The notes: generated by a model from the sequence alone, not told the origin. A stretch of 64,000 nucleotides of DNA from Dromiciops gliroides (GCF_019393635.1 NC_057862.1:95479159-95543158); one strand, 5' to 3'; numbered from the stretch's first letter, positions 21,825 to 33,110 are shown. A program made the numbers and translations.

Positions 21825-22270
21825 TCCTGGTGGTGCAGTGGATAGAATCCTGCCTGGGCCTGGAGTTTCTTGGGGTTTTTTTTGTTTGTTTGTTTGTTTT
21901 TGTTCTCTTGTGGGACAATGAGGGTTAAGTGACTTGCCCAAGGTCACACAGCTAGTAAGTGTCAAGTAGTCTGAAGTCACACTTGAACTCAGGTCCTCCT
22001 GAATACAGGGCCGGTGCTTTATCCACTGCGCCACCTACCTGCCCCATGGGCCCGGAGTTTGGAAGACGTGAGTTCATATCTGTCCTCAGATGCTTAACAA
22101 GCTGTGTGATCTTGAGCAAGTCATTTAACCTCTGCTTTCCTCAGTTTCCTCATCTGTAAAATGGGAATAACAACAGCATCTGCATCATAAGGTTGTTGTT
22201 AGGATCAGGTGAAATAATTGTAAAGCTATTTGCACAGTGCCTGACACATAGTAGGTGCTATGTAAATGTT
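21825..22270 (+). repeat. MIR/THER-like SINE interrupted by younger SINE
   Basis: The head 'tggtgcagtggatagaatcc' (to 21868) resumes at 22048 with 'gaagacgtgagttcatatc'. It continues through 'cagtttcctcatctgtaaaa' to the tail 'cctgacacatagtaggtg'. The interruption is a separate insertion with its own target duplication. Confidence 0.8.
21869..22047 (-). mobile_element. young marsupial tRNA-SINE nested in older SINE, subtype B
   Basis: A (TTTG)n tail is followed by 'gggacaatgagggttaag', the core and 'ccacctacctgcccc'. It is bounded by 'gggcctggagttt' (21856-21868) and 'gggcccggagttt' (22048-22060), a 12/13 target duplication inside the host SINE. Confidence 0.9.
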
Positions 22271-22389
22271 AGTGGTGGTGATGATGATGTTAACCTTGGG
22301 CAAGTTTCTGGCTCTCACTGGGCCTCTGTCTTTTCGTTAGTAAGACTGCAGGATTGGATGCACATTATTACTTCATAGACTCCAGAATT

Positions 22390-23818
22390 TTTTTTTCAAA
22401 TCATACAAGTATTTTATTATTTTCCAGTTACATGTAAAGATGTTTTTCAGCATTTTTTGTGGGACAGTGAGGGTTAAGTGGCTTTTCACAGGATCACACA
22501 GCTAGTAAGTGTCAAGTGTCTGAGGTCAGATTTGAACTCGGGTCCTCCTGAATCCAGGGCCAGTGCTTTATCGACTGTGGCACCTAGTTGCTCCCCAATA
22601 TTTGTTTTCATGAGATTTTCAGTTTCAAATTTTTCTCCCTTCCTTCCCACACCCCCAAGACAGAAAGCAATCTGATATGTTATATATGAACAATCACATT
22701 AAACATTTCTTCATTAGTCATGTTGTGAAAGAATCAGAACACAAGGACAAACCTTAAAAAAGAGACAACAACCAAAAAGTAGAAACAGTATGGTTCAATC
22801 TGCATTCAGAATCCACAGTTCTTTTTTTCTGGACGTGGGGAACATTTTCCATCATGAGTTCTTTGGAATTGTCTTGGAACATTGTGTTGCTGGAAAGAGC
22901 CAAGTCTTTCACAGTTGATCATCACACAATGTTGCTGTTACTGTGTACAATATTCTCCTGGTGCTGCTCACTTCACTCAGCATCAGTCCATTTAAGTATT
23001 TCCAGGTTTCTCTGAATTCCTCCTGCTTATCGTTTCTTACAGCACAATTGTATCCCATTACATTCATATACCACAACTTGTTCCGCCATTCCCCAATTGA
23101 TGGGCATTCCCTTGATTTCCAATTCTTTGCCACCACAGAGAGAGCTGCTATAAATATTTTTGTACATGTGGGTCCTTTTCCCTTTTCTATGATTTCTTTG
23201 GGATACAGACCTAGTAGTGGTATTACTAGGTCAAAGGGTATGTATAGTCCCTTATCCCTTTGGGCATAGTTCCAAATTGCTCTCCAGAATGGTTGGATCA
23301 GTTCACAACTCTACCAACAATGCATTAGTGTTCCAATTTTTTCACAGCTTCTCCAACATTTATTATTTTCCTTTTTTGTCATATTAGCCAATCTGATAGT
23401 TGTGAGGTGGTACCTCAGAGTTGCTTCAATTTGCATTTCTCTAATCAATAATGATTTAGAGCATTTTTTCATGTGGCAATAGTTAGGTTTGATTTCTTCA
23501 TCTGAAAACTATTGGTTCATATCCTTTGAACATTTCTCAATTGGAGAATTACTTCCATTCTTATAAATCTGATTTAGTTCCCTATGTATTTTTAAAATGA
23601 GGCCTTTATCAGAAAAACTATCTATAAAAAATGTTTCCCAGCTTTCTGCTTCCCTTCTAATTTTGGATGCATTGCTTCTCTTTGTACAAAAACTTTTTAA
23701 TATAATCTAAAGCATCTATTTTGCATTTCAAAATATTTTCTATCTTTTGTTTGGTTACAAATTGTTCTCCTCTCCATAGATAGAAGAGGCAAGCTATTTT
23801 ATGGTATCACCCTTTATG
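22390..23818 (-). mobile_element. L1 3' end, 5'-truncated, 1.4 kb
   Basis: An antisense L1 3' UTR starts 'aagtattttattattttcc'. Further right lies the ORF2 C-terminus, with a readable antisense segment at 22909-23136 resembling the L1 ORF2 tail ('CPSIGEWRNKLWYMNVM'). A 15/16 duplication flanks it: 'catagactccagaatt' at 22374-22389 and 'catagagtccagaatt' at 23819-23834. A SINE interrupts the 3' UTR. Confidence 0.92.
22453..22597 (-). mobile_element. young marsupial tRNA-SINE nested in L1, subtype B
   Basis: 'gtgggacagtgagggttaag', core and 'cacctagttgctcccc'. L1 3' UTR sequence continues on both sides (before 22452 and after 22598), so this SINE is younger than that L1. The target duplication is unclear. 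Confidence 0.85.
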
Positions 23819-23834
23819 CATAGAGTCCAGAATT

Positions 23835-24760
23835 AACATTTTATCATTTTCTATAACTCTTCCTACCACTCTAATTAGGGGGTAGGGAGGACATGATGGA
23901 ACAGGATAGACACTACCAGGGGTTGGCATGAAGCTGTGGGCATGAATCACTGGATGCTCTGCTGTGCTCACTAGAGAGACTTGATTGCTTGAAGCTTATT
24001 ATTTAAACAGAAATTGCTGATGGTAACAATCCCCTTCATCAGAGCTCGCTACTTGAAAGCTACAATTGAAGGATTTATCTCACTTAATGCAGTCATCCTT
24101 GTATAGGAGAATTTGTTTATTTGAGTGTGACCCTGTATGACTAATTTTATCTCACTGTGTAGTTAAAAGAGTTATTTGGAGGTAAAGTAAGTAGCTGGTA
24201 AGTTCTCTTTATCAGGAAAAGTTTTCCTTGGTTCCTTTGCTTTAAAAAAAGACAGCCCTCCCCCAAACAAACAGAAAATCACAAATGAAAATAAAAGCAA
24301 AACTTTTGTACTATAAGGGTGCAGAGCATGTAGGTCTCTGCATTTTATTAGATAAAGTAACTGAAGCACAGAGAGGGCTTCAGCAAGTCTTAGGTCTTAG
24401 AGGTAACTAGTGACATGGTCGAGACTCTTGATGTCCAGTTCTGCACCCTTCCCCCTCTACCATACCTGCTCTCATTTAGCTCAATTAACATAATATTATC
24501 GTAGCAAAATTTGGATAAACCTTGACGATCAGCCCAAGAAGAAATGGAGACTCATTTACAACTGTTGTCCATTCATCGTCCTTGCTAAAACATAGATTAT
24601 TTTTATTATCCTAGTAAATTATGAACAGAGAGAAAATCAGTTAAGTATTTAATGATCTACCCTGTCCCCAGTAAGATAGCATATTGTATGTATTTGAGAT
24701 GCTAGGACGATAACTGTTCAGAAAAAGAACTGCTGTGAGTTGAGTTACCAGGGAAGTCCA
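23835..24760. other. intronic sequence, little recognised
   Basis: Mostly unique-looking. A weak SINE-like patch ('aactgaagcacagagaggg') lies at 24355-24450. Confidence 0.4.
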
Positions 24761-24761
24761 T

Positions 24762-24990
24762 CACCAAGCATTTATCAAGTGTTTATTATGTTAGCCACTG
24801 TCCCTGAGGGATACAAAACATTTCTACCCTCCCTCAAGATGTTCACATTCTAGTGGCCAAAAATATGTAAATAACCGTGTGTGTATAAAGCATAGACAAA
24901 GGTGATTGGAGGCTCTGTGGGAGAGGTGAAAGAACAAATTAAGTTAGACTTGGAGACAGTGTGCCCTGTTTGAAGCTGTTTGACAGACTG
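24762..24990 (-). repeat. L2 3'-end fragment
   Basis: 'caagcatttatcaagtgttt', 'gttagccactgtccctgagg' and 'gatgttcacattctagtgg' are antisense L2 3' sequence. Confidence 0.6.
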
Positions 24991-25145
24991 TCAGAAATAC
25001 AGAAGCTTGTCAGTCAGTCACAACACACATGATCTTGTAGTTCTTGACCTCAAGACTCTTACCTGAAAAGGACAAGTCATAATAGCAGGCAGCACATGCC
25101 CAGTACCATGTGTTCTAACAAGGAAGCATGAAGGCAATTATTAAA

Positions 25146-25425
25146 AGGCTTGGGGAATGGCTGAACAGATTGCAGCATATGAATGTCTTGGAATATCACT
25201 GGGTGAACATGAGGAATACAAAGAAACCTAGGAAGACTTATGTGAACTGATGAAGAATGAAGCAAGCAGAACCAAGTAAACAACACAGTGACTGTAGCCA
25301 TGTAAATGGAAGGAAGTACCACCACTACAGAGCAGTCAAAGGGCAAGGACCCACAATTACAAAGAACAAGCAGGCTTCCTTGTTGAGGTGGCAGGTGCAC
25401 AAGGTGTGCAATGTGGTGTATAGTT
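25146..25425 (+). repeat. old L1 ORF2 3' fragment
   Basis: 'ggggaatggctgaacagat', 'agaaacctaggaagacttat' and 'gcaagcagaaccaag' parallel the ORF2 C-terminal coding sequence of the younger L1 copies here, but are far more diverged. Confidence 0.6.
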
Positions 25426-25434
25426 CCACACCTC

Positions 25435-25530
25435 AAAAGCCATCTAGTCCTAAACCTCTCATTTTACACACGAGGAAACTGATCCTCATTAAGAAACAAC
25501 TTGGCCAAGATCATAATTTAATAAACATTA
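25435..25530 (-). repeat. THER2/MIR3-like fragment
   Basis: 'agccatctagtcctaaacc' and 'cgaggaaactgatcctcatt' match the antisense of this old SINE class. Confidence 0.45.
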
Positions 25531-25534
25531 TATG

Positions 25535-25775
25535 TTAAATAATAATAATAACAATATAGTATTTACTATGTACTGGGCACTGTGCTAAGCACAATTATTA
25601 CCTCATTTGATCCTCACAGTAACTTTGGGAGGTAAGTGCAATTATTATCCCCATTTTATGGATGAGTAAACTGAGGCAAACAGGTGAAGCTATTTGTCCA
25701 GGATCACATAGGTAGTAAATGTTTGAGACCACATTTGAACTCAGATCTTCCTGACTTCAAGCCTGGTACTTTAAA
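25535..25775 (-). repeat. MIR/THER-like SINE
   Basis: 'tactgggcactgtgctaagc', 'tcatttgatcctcacagtaa', 'ttatggatgagtaaactgag' and 'tttgaactcagatcttcc' run in antisense order. Confidence 0.65.
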
Positions 25776-25899
25776 AAAAAGAATACAAAAACAAACAAAC
25801 AAACAAACAAAAAAACAGAGAAATATTCAGATTGACCATAAAGATAAATTCTTAGGGAAAAAAAAACACGCAAAGGTTGCATCATGAGTCATGAGTCAG

Positions 25900-26265
25900 T
25901 GATCCAGATCACTGAAGACCAGTTGTGTCAAAAGCAAGTAGAAGGAGCTGGCCACTGATCTGTACATAAGGAAACTGTTTTTTTGTTTGTTTGGTTTTTT
26001 GGCGGGGCAATGGGGGTTGAGTGACTTGCCCAGGATCACACAGCTAGTAAGTGTCAAGTGTCTGAGGCCGGATTTGAACTCAGGAACTCCTGAATCCAGG
26101 GCCGGTGCTTTATGCACTGTGCCACCTACCTTGCCCCCTGGAAGCTTAGTTTTAAAATGTGATGTTATCTGTGTTTTATTGTACTTTTTCTTATTTTGTG
26201 AAATATTTCCCAGTTACATTTAATCTAGTTGCGGCCACACTGGGGGCTGCCTATTTGACATTTTT
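25900..26265 (+). repeat. unnamed old interspersed repeat, split by SINE
   Basis: 'tgtgtcaaaagcaagtagaa' ... 'gtacataaggaaactg' resumes after the SINE with 'tctgtgttttattgtac', 'aaatatttcccagttacatt' and 'gcggccacactgggg'. The same sequence occurs at 31085-31965. The family could not be named. Confidence 0.55.
25979..26138 (-). mobile_element. young marsupial tRNA-SINE, subtype B
   Basis: T/G-rich tail, 'ggcggggcaatgggggttga', 'gtgtcaagtgtctgaggcc', 'ctgaatccagggccgg' and head. It sits inside the older repeat. The target duplication is not clear. Confidence 0.88.
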
Positions 26266-26618
26266 GCTATAGTCATAGACCAACTACCATCAAAGAACTG
26301 GAGGAAAGTTAGCAATAGTGTTTGTAATGGAAACAGGACCTAAAAGTGTCATCTTTTGAGGCTGACCACGGGACCGTCCATAGTATTTATGATTTTACCG
26401 AGGAAAAGACCACAGGTTTTGTGTGATTTTTCCTTAGGTGGTGCCAAAGGTATCTGGATGTAGGAGTCCTAATTACACAACTGTTTCTGAATTTGACTTA
26501 CCTTCGAGATTTCCATGTGGATTCTGGCTAACCACATGTTGGACAGTTGTAGAAGAGATTTATAAATGGTCATGATGTCATTGGAGCTCCCTTCCACTAT
26601 TAAGAATCTGTGCTTCCA

Positions 26619-26770
26619 GGGCAGCTAGGTGGCAAAGTGGATAAAGCACCGGCCCTGGAGTCAGGAGGACCTGAGGTCAAATCCGGCCTCAGACACTTGA
26701 CACTTACTAGCTGTGTGACCCTGGGCAAGTCACTTAATCCCCATTGCCCCGCAAAAAAAAAAAAAAAAAA
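26619..26770 (+). mobile_element. young marsupial tRNA-SINE, subtype B
   Basis: Sense copy ending 'ccccattgccccgc' and A20. A perfect 17 bp target duplication, 'aagaatctgtgcttcca', lies at 26602-26618 and 26771-26787. With the antisense copy at 26904 it forms an inverted pair. Confidence 0.96.
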
Positions 26771-26903
26771 AAGAATCTGTGCTTCCATAATGCTTATTCT
26801 ACGCCCCCCCCGCCCCCACCAGCAAATATATATTAAGTTATGGAACTCAAGATAGAGGCATAGAATTTTAGCAGTAGATGAGACCTTACTACATAATTTA
26901 GTT

Positions 26904-27064
26904 GTGTTTTTTTTTTAATTTTTTTTTTAGGGGCAATGAGGGTTAAGTGACTTGCCCAGGGTCACACAGCTAGTAAGTGTCAAATGTCTGAGGCTGGATT
27001 TGAACTCAGGTCCTCCTGAATCTAAGGCCAGTGCTTTTATCCACTGTGCCACCTAGCCACCCTA
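26904..27064 (-). mobile_element. young marsupial tRNA-SINE, subtype B
   Basis: Antisense copy with T-rich tail. A 13 bp perfect duplication 'acataatttagtt' flanks it (26891-26903 and 27065-27077). Confidence 0.94.
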
Positions 27065-27409
27065 ACATAATTTAGTTTTAAGAGTTTTTATCTGGAAAAT
27101 GAGGCTCATGGGAAACTGTCTTGCCTCCAGTACAAACACATCAAGGAACCTGACTGGGAGCATCACGATTCTGTCCTCCTCTCCGTTCCCCAGTGTTAGT
27201 GATTCCAAATCTTTGAAGGAATAAATGAACACAATTTGTGATGCCATATCAAGTATCCTTATTTTTACAGGTGAGGAAAATAGAGGTTAAGTGACTTGTC
27301 ATACATCTAGTTGTAGAGAGGAGAAAGGCAGCATTTTTAAATGAATAGGACACTGGACTTGGAGGCAGGAAGACTTGTTTCAAGTTCCTTTCTGGACAGT
27401 TACTATCTG

Positions 27410-27662
27410 GATTATTGTTGTTGAGTCGTTTCAGTCATGTCTGACTCTTCTTGACCCCATTTGGAGTTTTCTTGACGAAGTTAAGGGCATGTTTTGTCAT
27501 TTCCTTCTCCAGCTCATTGTACAGATGAGGAAACTGAGGGAAACAGGGTTGAGTGACTTGCCCAGGGTCACACAACTAGTAATGTGTCTGAAGCTGGATT
27601 TGAAAGTTGAGTCTTCCTGACTCCAGGCCAGGTACTCTATCCACCAGGTCACCTAAATAACC
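27410..27662 (-). mobile_element. RTE-tailed CORE-SINE (MAR1-like)
   Basis: The tail 'ttgttgttgagtcgtttcag' and 'catgtctgactcttcttgac' is followed by 'gtcatttccttctccagctc', the core and an antisense head. It is nearly complete. Confidence 0.8.
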
Positions 27663-28649
27663 CAGAACCTAGATCTGAATTCTAGTCCAGACCTCTTTCC
27701 CATGTAAATATTGTCAGTGATTACAAGGTAATTAAGGCAGTAATTTCTGTCTCTTTTTGAAACATTTGATTCTTCCCTGGAAGTAAAGAATATATAGAAA
27801 TACATTTCCCCCTTAAAATTAAAGCGGGAAGCTTAAAACAACTTTTAAAGAATTTAATAATTTTTGAGATGAAATATGTTTTTCAGAAATCAAGATGAAC
27901 TGAAATCTTATTTGGATGGAAAGCAGATGTTACTTTTGCTTATTGTAGAAAACACAACTTGGAATAGATTTGGTTTTCTTAGATATAATGGCTCCATTAT
28001 CAAAGATTATTTTATTCTCATGGATAACTTGCCTCAGACAGTATTGAAAGGATAAAGTAAGGACATTTAAAGACATTTTGCATCATCATTATTATTTTTG
28101 TGTGTTTGTGTGTGAAAAGTATGATTACATTTTTACCTTAGGTCATGTTTATTACCTTTATCTGCATATTTTAAAATATTTTTTCCCTACTTAGGGTTTC
28201 ATTTTCAAAATGAGGTTCTCAAACTTCGAACTCATCTTTGGCCCAATGTATCAGTTACATCCGCAGATCATTGCAACACCAGATTCTTGGTAGCTCTGTG
28301 TTAACATCTGCAAAAAGCTGCACTTGTGATGGACAAGTTACTCCCAGATTGAGTTTTAGGTGGTGTCTGTGTACACAATTTAGACAATCAATTGGATGAT
28401 TTAAACAAAAAATTCTCTACTTCCTTAAATTCTTTTTATACTTAAGGTGAAAATATTTGGCTGGAATTAGATAGATAATTAGCTCAGTTTTCTACTTGCA
28501 CTGTGTATAAACACCATGGAGAGTTGTCTTGAGAATATTTTCATCTTTCTTGTGTAAATAACAATAGCATGATTTTCTGAGATCATAAATCTTGCCTAGG
28601 AAAAATTGATTTCCAGAATGGGAGCTTAGATATTTTGTATCTACTAGCC
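27663..28649. other. AT-rich intronic sequence, nothing recognised
   Basis: Unique-looking apart from a short 'tgtgtttgtgtgtg' patch near 28098. No family recognised. Confidence 0.45.
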
Positions 28650-28863
28650 ATCTTCCTGAGGTCAAATCCGGCCTCAGATACTTAATAGCTATGTGGCCCT
28701 GGACAAGTCACTTATTCCTGTTTGCCTCAGTTTCCTCATCTGTAAAATAAACTGGAGAAGGAAATGGCAAACTATTCCAATATCTTTGCCAAGAAAACCC
28801 CAAATAGGATCATGAAGTGTCTGACATGACTGAAATGACTGAACAACAACAACAACAACAACA
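28650..28863 (+). mobile_element. RTE-tailed CORE-SINE, head missing
   Basis: It starts at 'cttcctgaggtcaaatccgg' and runs through 'cagtttcctcatctgtaaaa' and 'caagaaaaccccaaatagg' to 'atgactgaacaacaacaac'. The simple (CAA)n end is the expected 3' terminus. Confidence 0.8.
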
Positions 28864-28865
28864 AT

Positions 28866-29670
28866 CTCCTGGTCAAAATGCCATAGGCCTCCTGTTCTTC
28901 ATAAATGAAGGGATTTCTTCATTCTGTATTTGTTGGTGCTTTTCTCTAAGCCTCAGTGAAAACAGCTATAGTCCTTCCTGTAGCACAAAGTTATAACAAA
29001 AGTTGTGTATCCTAAATCTCCCTGGATCCATCCACACACTGTAGTGGCAGGCATCAAACAACCCCTTCTTTGGGGAACACCAGTTTAATATTCCTGTTAA
29101 TATCTTACCTTGGTACCTGATGCTGAAGAGCATCTGTTGGTCCTGCTCTCAAATATGGAGACTTGGCTAGGGAGCTTTTAATTTTCTTCTGCTATTCTTC
29201 AGCATCCTCTTTATTAATGTATGCCTATTACAGTTCCCTGGTCTCTTGGAAGGTTGGGATATGTGGCATAATGGGAATGGGCTCAGAAATGAATCAGTTG
29301 TACACAACACATTTTTCCCCTTTGGCATCAAAAGGAAGCCAGCATGAGAGGAACAGAGAAATTATACGGCTTAGATTTGTTTTGACAGCTTTGGTCCTCA
29401 AAGGCTTCTCCATTTTCTCTTGTCTCTTCCAGGCGATTTGAAATGCTCTCAGGAGATATGTGGATAATACTTAGGACCACGAGGCCCTCTTTGTGGCAGG
29501 TTCTTGGAAATGAATGAACAAATCTTATTTTTAAGAGTGCTTTGAGCTCTTTGGGCAAAAGGATACTTCATAAACTGAAGATGTTAGAAGATATTGTTTC
29601 GAAACTACCAACGTGTCGTTAAAGGACAGGAAGGGGAGTTTTTGTTCTTCTATTAGGTGATTATATATAA
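28866..29670. other. intronic sequence, nothing recognised
   Basis: Unique-looking. No recognised exon or repeat. Confidence 0.4.
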
Positions 29671-29671
29671 C

Positions 29672-29870
29672 ATCTTAGTGTAGTGGAAAGAGCCCTGACC
29701 TGTGAGTGAGAAAAACCCTGAGTTTTAATCTAACTTCAACACTGATTTTCTGTGTGAATTTAGGCAAGGATTAAATTTCAAGTTCTTTTTTTCCTTTGAG
29801 GAATGAGGGGTTGGTCTCTATAATCCCTTCTAGCTAAAAGCCTTTTCTAGCTCTAAAACACTGATTGTTT
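29672..29870 (+). repeat. MIR-like SINE
   Basis: 'tagtgtagtggaaagagccc', 'ctgtgtgaatttaggcaag', 'gaggaatgaggggttgg' and 'ctttctagctctaaaaca'-type tail order. Confidence 0.55.
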
Positions 29871-29941
29871 GATTTTTACATGAATGTAGGTTCATTTTAA
29901 GTGGGTCTGCTTTTGAGGATGAGGGTGGTTGTGTTCCTAGA

Positions 29942-29974
29942 AATTAATCAACAAACATTAAATACCTACATGTG

Positions 29975-30025
<51 letters not shown>

Positions 30026-30335
30026 ATATTAGGTATAGGGGCTACAAAAACAAAAAATAAATATATAAAACAAAACTAAAGCCCTCAAAGAGTTTATTAT
30101 GTTATAATGAGAGAGACAGCCTATGTGCATATAGTTACATACAAAAATATACAAGCAAATTTATTTTTAGTGGGGGGAAGTAATAAGATAAGGAAAGGCC
30201 TCATGTAGAAAAGAATGCTTTAGCTGTGCTTTAAAGAAACTTAAGAATTCTTAAAGGTAGGGGTGAGGAGGGGGAGCATTTCAAGCATGGAGGTAAGGGG
30301 CCATCTCTGCAAAGGTACTGAAATGGAGGATGTAG
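29942..30335 (-). repeat. L2 3' region with expanded (TG)n
   Basis: 'aatcaacaaacattaaatac' to 'ctacatgtgcc' begins the antisense L2 3' end. After a (TG)n tract it continues with 'aaagccctcaaagagtttat' and 'aggggtgaggagggggagc'. Confidence 0.55.
29976..30022. repeat. (GT)n microsatellite
   Basis: About 23 pure GT units inside the L2 copy, at the place where L2 normally reads 'ctatgtgccaggcactgtg'. Confidence 0.95.
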
Positions 30336-30467
30336 TAATGTGAGGAATAATAGCAAGGCATCTGTTGTGTGCCCATTACTTACACAGTCCTGGGGACATG
30401 CCATATGAAACAAATGTAAAAAACCAAAACCAAAAGTATGAAGGGTCTTGTGTAAAGAAGATCTGAG

Positions 30468-30610
30468 GGGCAGCTAGGTGGCACAGTGGATAAAGGACCA
30501 GCCCTGGAGTCAGGAGCACCTGAGTTCAAATCCGACCTCAGACACTTGACACTAGCTGTGTGATGCTGGGCAAGTCACTTAACCCCAATTGCCTCACCAA
30601 AAAAAAAAAA
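30468..30610 (+). mobile_element. young marsupial tRNA-SINE
   Basis: Sense copy with small deletion after 'cagacacttgacac', ending 'ccccaattgcctcacc' and A-tail. The flanking repeat is 'aagatctgag' (30458-30467) and 'aagatttgag' (30611-30620), 9/10. It has mixed subtype A and B bases. Confidence 0.9.
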
Positions 30611-30754
30611 AAGATTTGAGACAAATATTTGTGAAATGGGGGCTTTTGAAGAGAAACCTTTCTAGAACAATTCTAAGTTCCACATCTGGTATTATTTTTG
30701 TGTATATAGAAAAAGAATTGATTAGAGATATTGGACTGATTTTAGAAAATAATA

Positions 30755-30935
30755 ACTTATGTATAGTGCTTTAAGGTTTACAAAGTCATTCAAGTTTGTA
30801 TTCTCGTTGGATCCTTAGGACAGCCCTATGAAGTAGGTGTTCTTATTTACCCTGATTTTATACATGAAGAAACTGTAAGGCCAGGAGAGGTATAAAGTAG
30901 TTTGCCTAGGGTCACACAGCTATTAAGTGTCTGAG
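30755..30935 (-). repeat. MIR/THER-like SINE
   Basis: 'tatagtgctttaaggtttac', 'tgaagtaggtgttcttattt', 'gcctagggtcacacagct'. The antisense head is lost. Confidence 0.6.
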
Positions 30936-31084
30936 GCACTTTCATCTTCCTCACTCTGAGTCTATCACCTCACAGTAGGGGATAAGAAAATTCAAATAGA
31001 CAAGTTGCCCTGTAAAGAGAAGGTTCATGATTAGAGTTGATAGATTTGGGAAGGGCGATATGAACAAAAGATTTAGAAAATAGT

Positions 31085-31965
31085 TTATACCTGTGGTATC
31101 AACTCAAATAGAAATGAGGGCTATGAAACCACATATAAGAATTCCTTTAGGCATAGGCTGACCTAGAAAACCATGTATTAACATTATCTATGTTTTAGTG
31201 TATATTTCGTTAAATAATTCCCAGTTAAGGGAAAAGGACCCACATGTTCAAAAATATTTATAGCTGCTCTTTTTGTGGTGGCAAGGAATTGGAAATTGAG
31301 GGGTTGCCCTTCAGTTGGGGAATTGCTGAACAAGTTGTGGTATATGAATGTAATGGAATTCTATTGTGCTGCGAGAAACAATGAGCAGGAGAAGTTCAGA
31401 GAAACCTGGAAGGACTTGCATGAACTGATGATAAGTGAGATGAGCAGAACCCTAAGAACATTGTACACAGTATCATCAACATTATGTGTTGATCAACTGT
31501 TATAGACTGGATTCTTCTCACCAATACAATGGTACAAGAGAGTTGCAGGGGACTCGTGATGGAACAGACTCTCCAAATCCAGGAAAAAAACGAACTGTGG
31601 AATACGGATGCTGATTGAACCATCCTATTTCTTTTGTTTTTCTATTTGGAGGTTTTTCCTTATTGCTCTGATCCTTCTCTTATGGCATGACTGATGCAGA
31701 AACATGTTTAATATTGTTATTTATATGTGTATATATATATGTGTGTGTATATATATATATATATGTAAACTATATCACATTGCCTGCTGTCTTGGGGAGG
31801 GGGAAAATTTGAAACTGGAAATCTTATGTAAACAAATACTGAAAGCTATCTCTACATGTAACTGGAAAATAATAAAATACTTTTATTAAAAAAATATTTC
31901 CCAGTTAGATTTTAGTCTGCTTCAGGCTGGTCTTGGGAATATTGTCCTGTGTTTGACACTTGTTA
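31085..31965 (+). repeat. unnamed old interspersed repeat, split by L1
   Basis: 'ggtatcaactcaaatagaaa' ... 'ttaaataattcccagtta' resumes after 31898 with 'ttcccagttagattttag', 'gcttcaggctggtcttgg' and 'tgtttgacacttg'. It matches the copy at 25900-26265. Confidence 0.55.
31228..31897 (+). mobile_element. L1 3' end, 5'-truncated
   Basis: It starts in ORF2 just before codons 'VARNWKLRGCPSVGELLNK' (readable 31275-31505). It continues through the 3' UTR, including a TA/TG tract at 31725-31765, and ends 'ggaaaataataaaatac' plus poly-A. A 10 bp duplication 'ttcccagtta' flanks it (31218-31227; 31898-31907). Confidence 0.92.
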
Positions 31966-32309
31966 CTTACACTATGTGGAGATGCCCTTATGAACTAAAA
32001 GGAGGAAGTCAAGAAAAAGAGGATCTGAAAGCATTTTGTCAGGCTTGAACATTGGGCTGAATCTAATGAGATGAAATTCAGGACAGATATCACCCCATAA
32101 AAATCAATTTCACAAGTATCAGATGGGGAGGTATCATTAAATGGTTATTTGGGTAAAAATTCTGGGAGTTTGAGTGGATTGTAAACTCAAGGTGAGGCAG
32201 CAGTGTTATGAGGCAACCAGCAAGCATTATTGAACTGGAGGAGAAGATTCAGGGTGGGTGGTAGGGGATGGTGTTGGTGGTGGCAGGAAGATAGTTGTAT
32301 TTGAAGTGC

Positions 32310-32605
32310 TATAATAGGGAGAAAGGATTAGATTTATTCTGTTTGGCCTCAAAGGGCAGAACCAGGCCTAGTGGGTGGAAATTAGAAAGAGGCAAATTTG
32401 GGTTTATGTCGGGGAAAAAAACAACTTTCTAATAATTAGGTCTTTCCAAAAGTGTGATGGGATACCTCAGGTGTTGGTGGAACCCTCCTCCCTCCTTGGA
32501 GGTCTGCAAGTACAAGGCTGTGTAATCATTTTTTTTAAGTGGGGGGGTGGGTGGGTCCCTTTTGTTGTATGGGTTGAACTCTATGGTCAGTCACTTAGGT
32601 TCCTA
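32310..32605 (+). repeat. CR1/L3 LINE 3' end
   Basis: 'tggcctcaaagggcagaacc', 'agtgggtggaaattagaaag', 'gatgggatacctcaggtg' and 'cttggaggtctgcaag' follow the same order as at 15425. Confidence 0.7.
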
Positions 32606-32639
32606 ACACTTATGTTTTGTGTTTCTATGAAATGTGCTG

Positions 32640-33110
32640 ATGTTCTATGGCATGAAAGCACTTCCTAAGAGACATTTTCATTTATATAAGGGAAATACAT
32701 TTTAATATACACAAATAAGCACTGATAGATTTAATACTTGTTTACCTTAGATGGAAAGAAATATGGCTATTGAATTAATACCTCACCTTTAGAGTTTACC
32801 CCCTTTAAAAAGTACTTAAAATAATGAAATCAAAGTCAACTTTGGTCTCTGAAATGATAAAAGATTCAGCCTTAAGTTCACTTCCATTCTGTTATAAAGT
32901 ATGTGTCTTTATTTTCATTAATTGGTTATTGTAATTTTGTGCCTCAGAAAACTTGTGGATACTCTCCCTCTTTTTCTCAGCTTCATAGAACCCCTCTCTT
33001 CCTTCAAAGTTCATTCCAAGTACCCCCCTCCTGTTTCTCTCTGTCTCTGTTTCTCTTTGTCTCTTTCTGTCTGTCAGTCTGTCTGTCTGTCTCTTTCTCT
33101 TTCCCCATAC
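32640..33110. other. intronic sequence with TCTG-rich tract
   Basis: Unique-looking up to about 33030, then a CT/TCTG-rich low-complexity tract (33030-33105). Confidence 0.5.

Noticed and set aside
22440-22452. Sequence resembling the missing GFRA1 five-residue microexon (atgtttttcagca)
   Set aside because: It lies in an antisense L1 3' UTR near a SINE, has no GT donor after it, and the same words occur in L1 generally.
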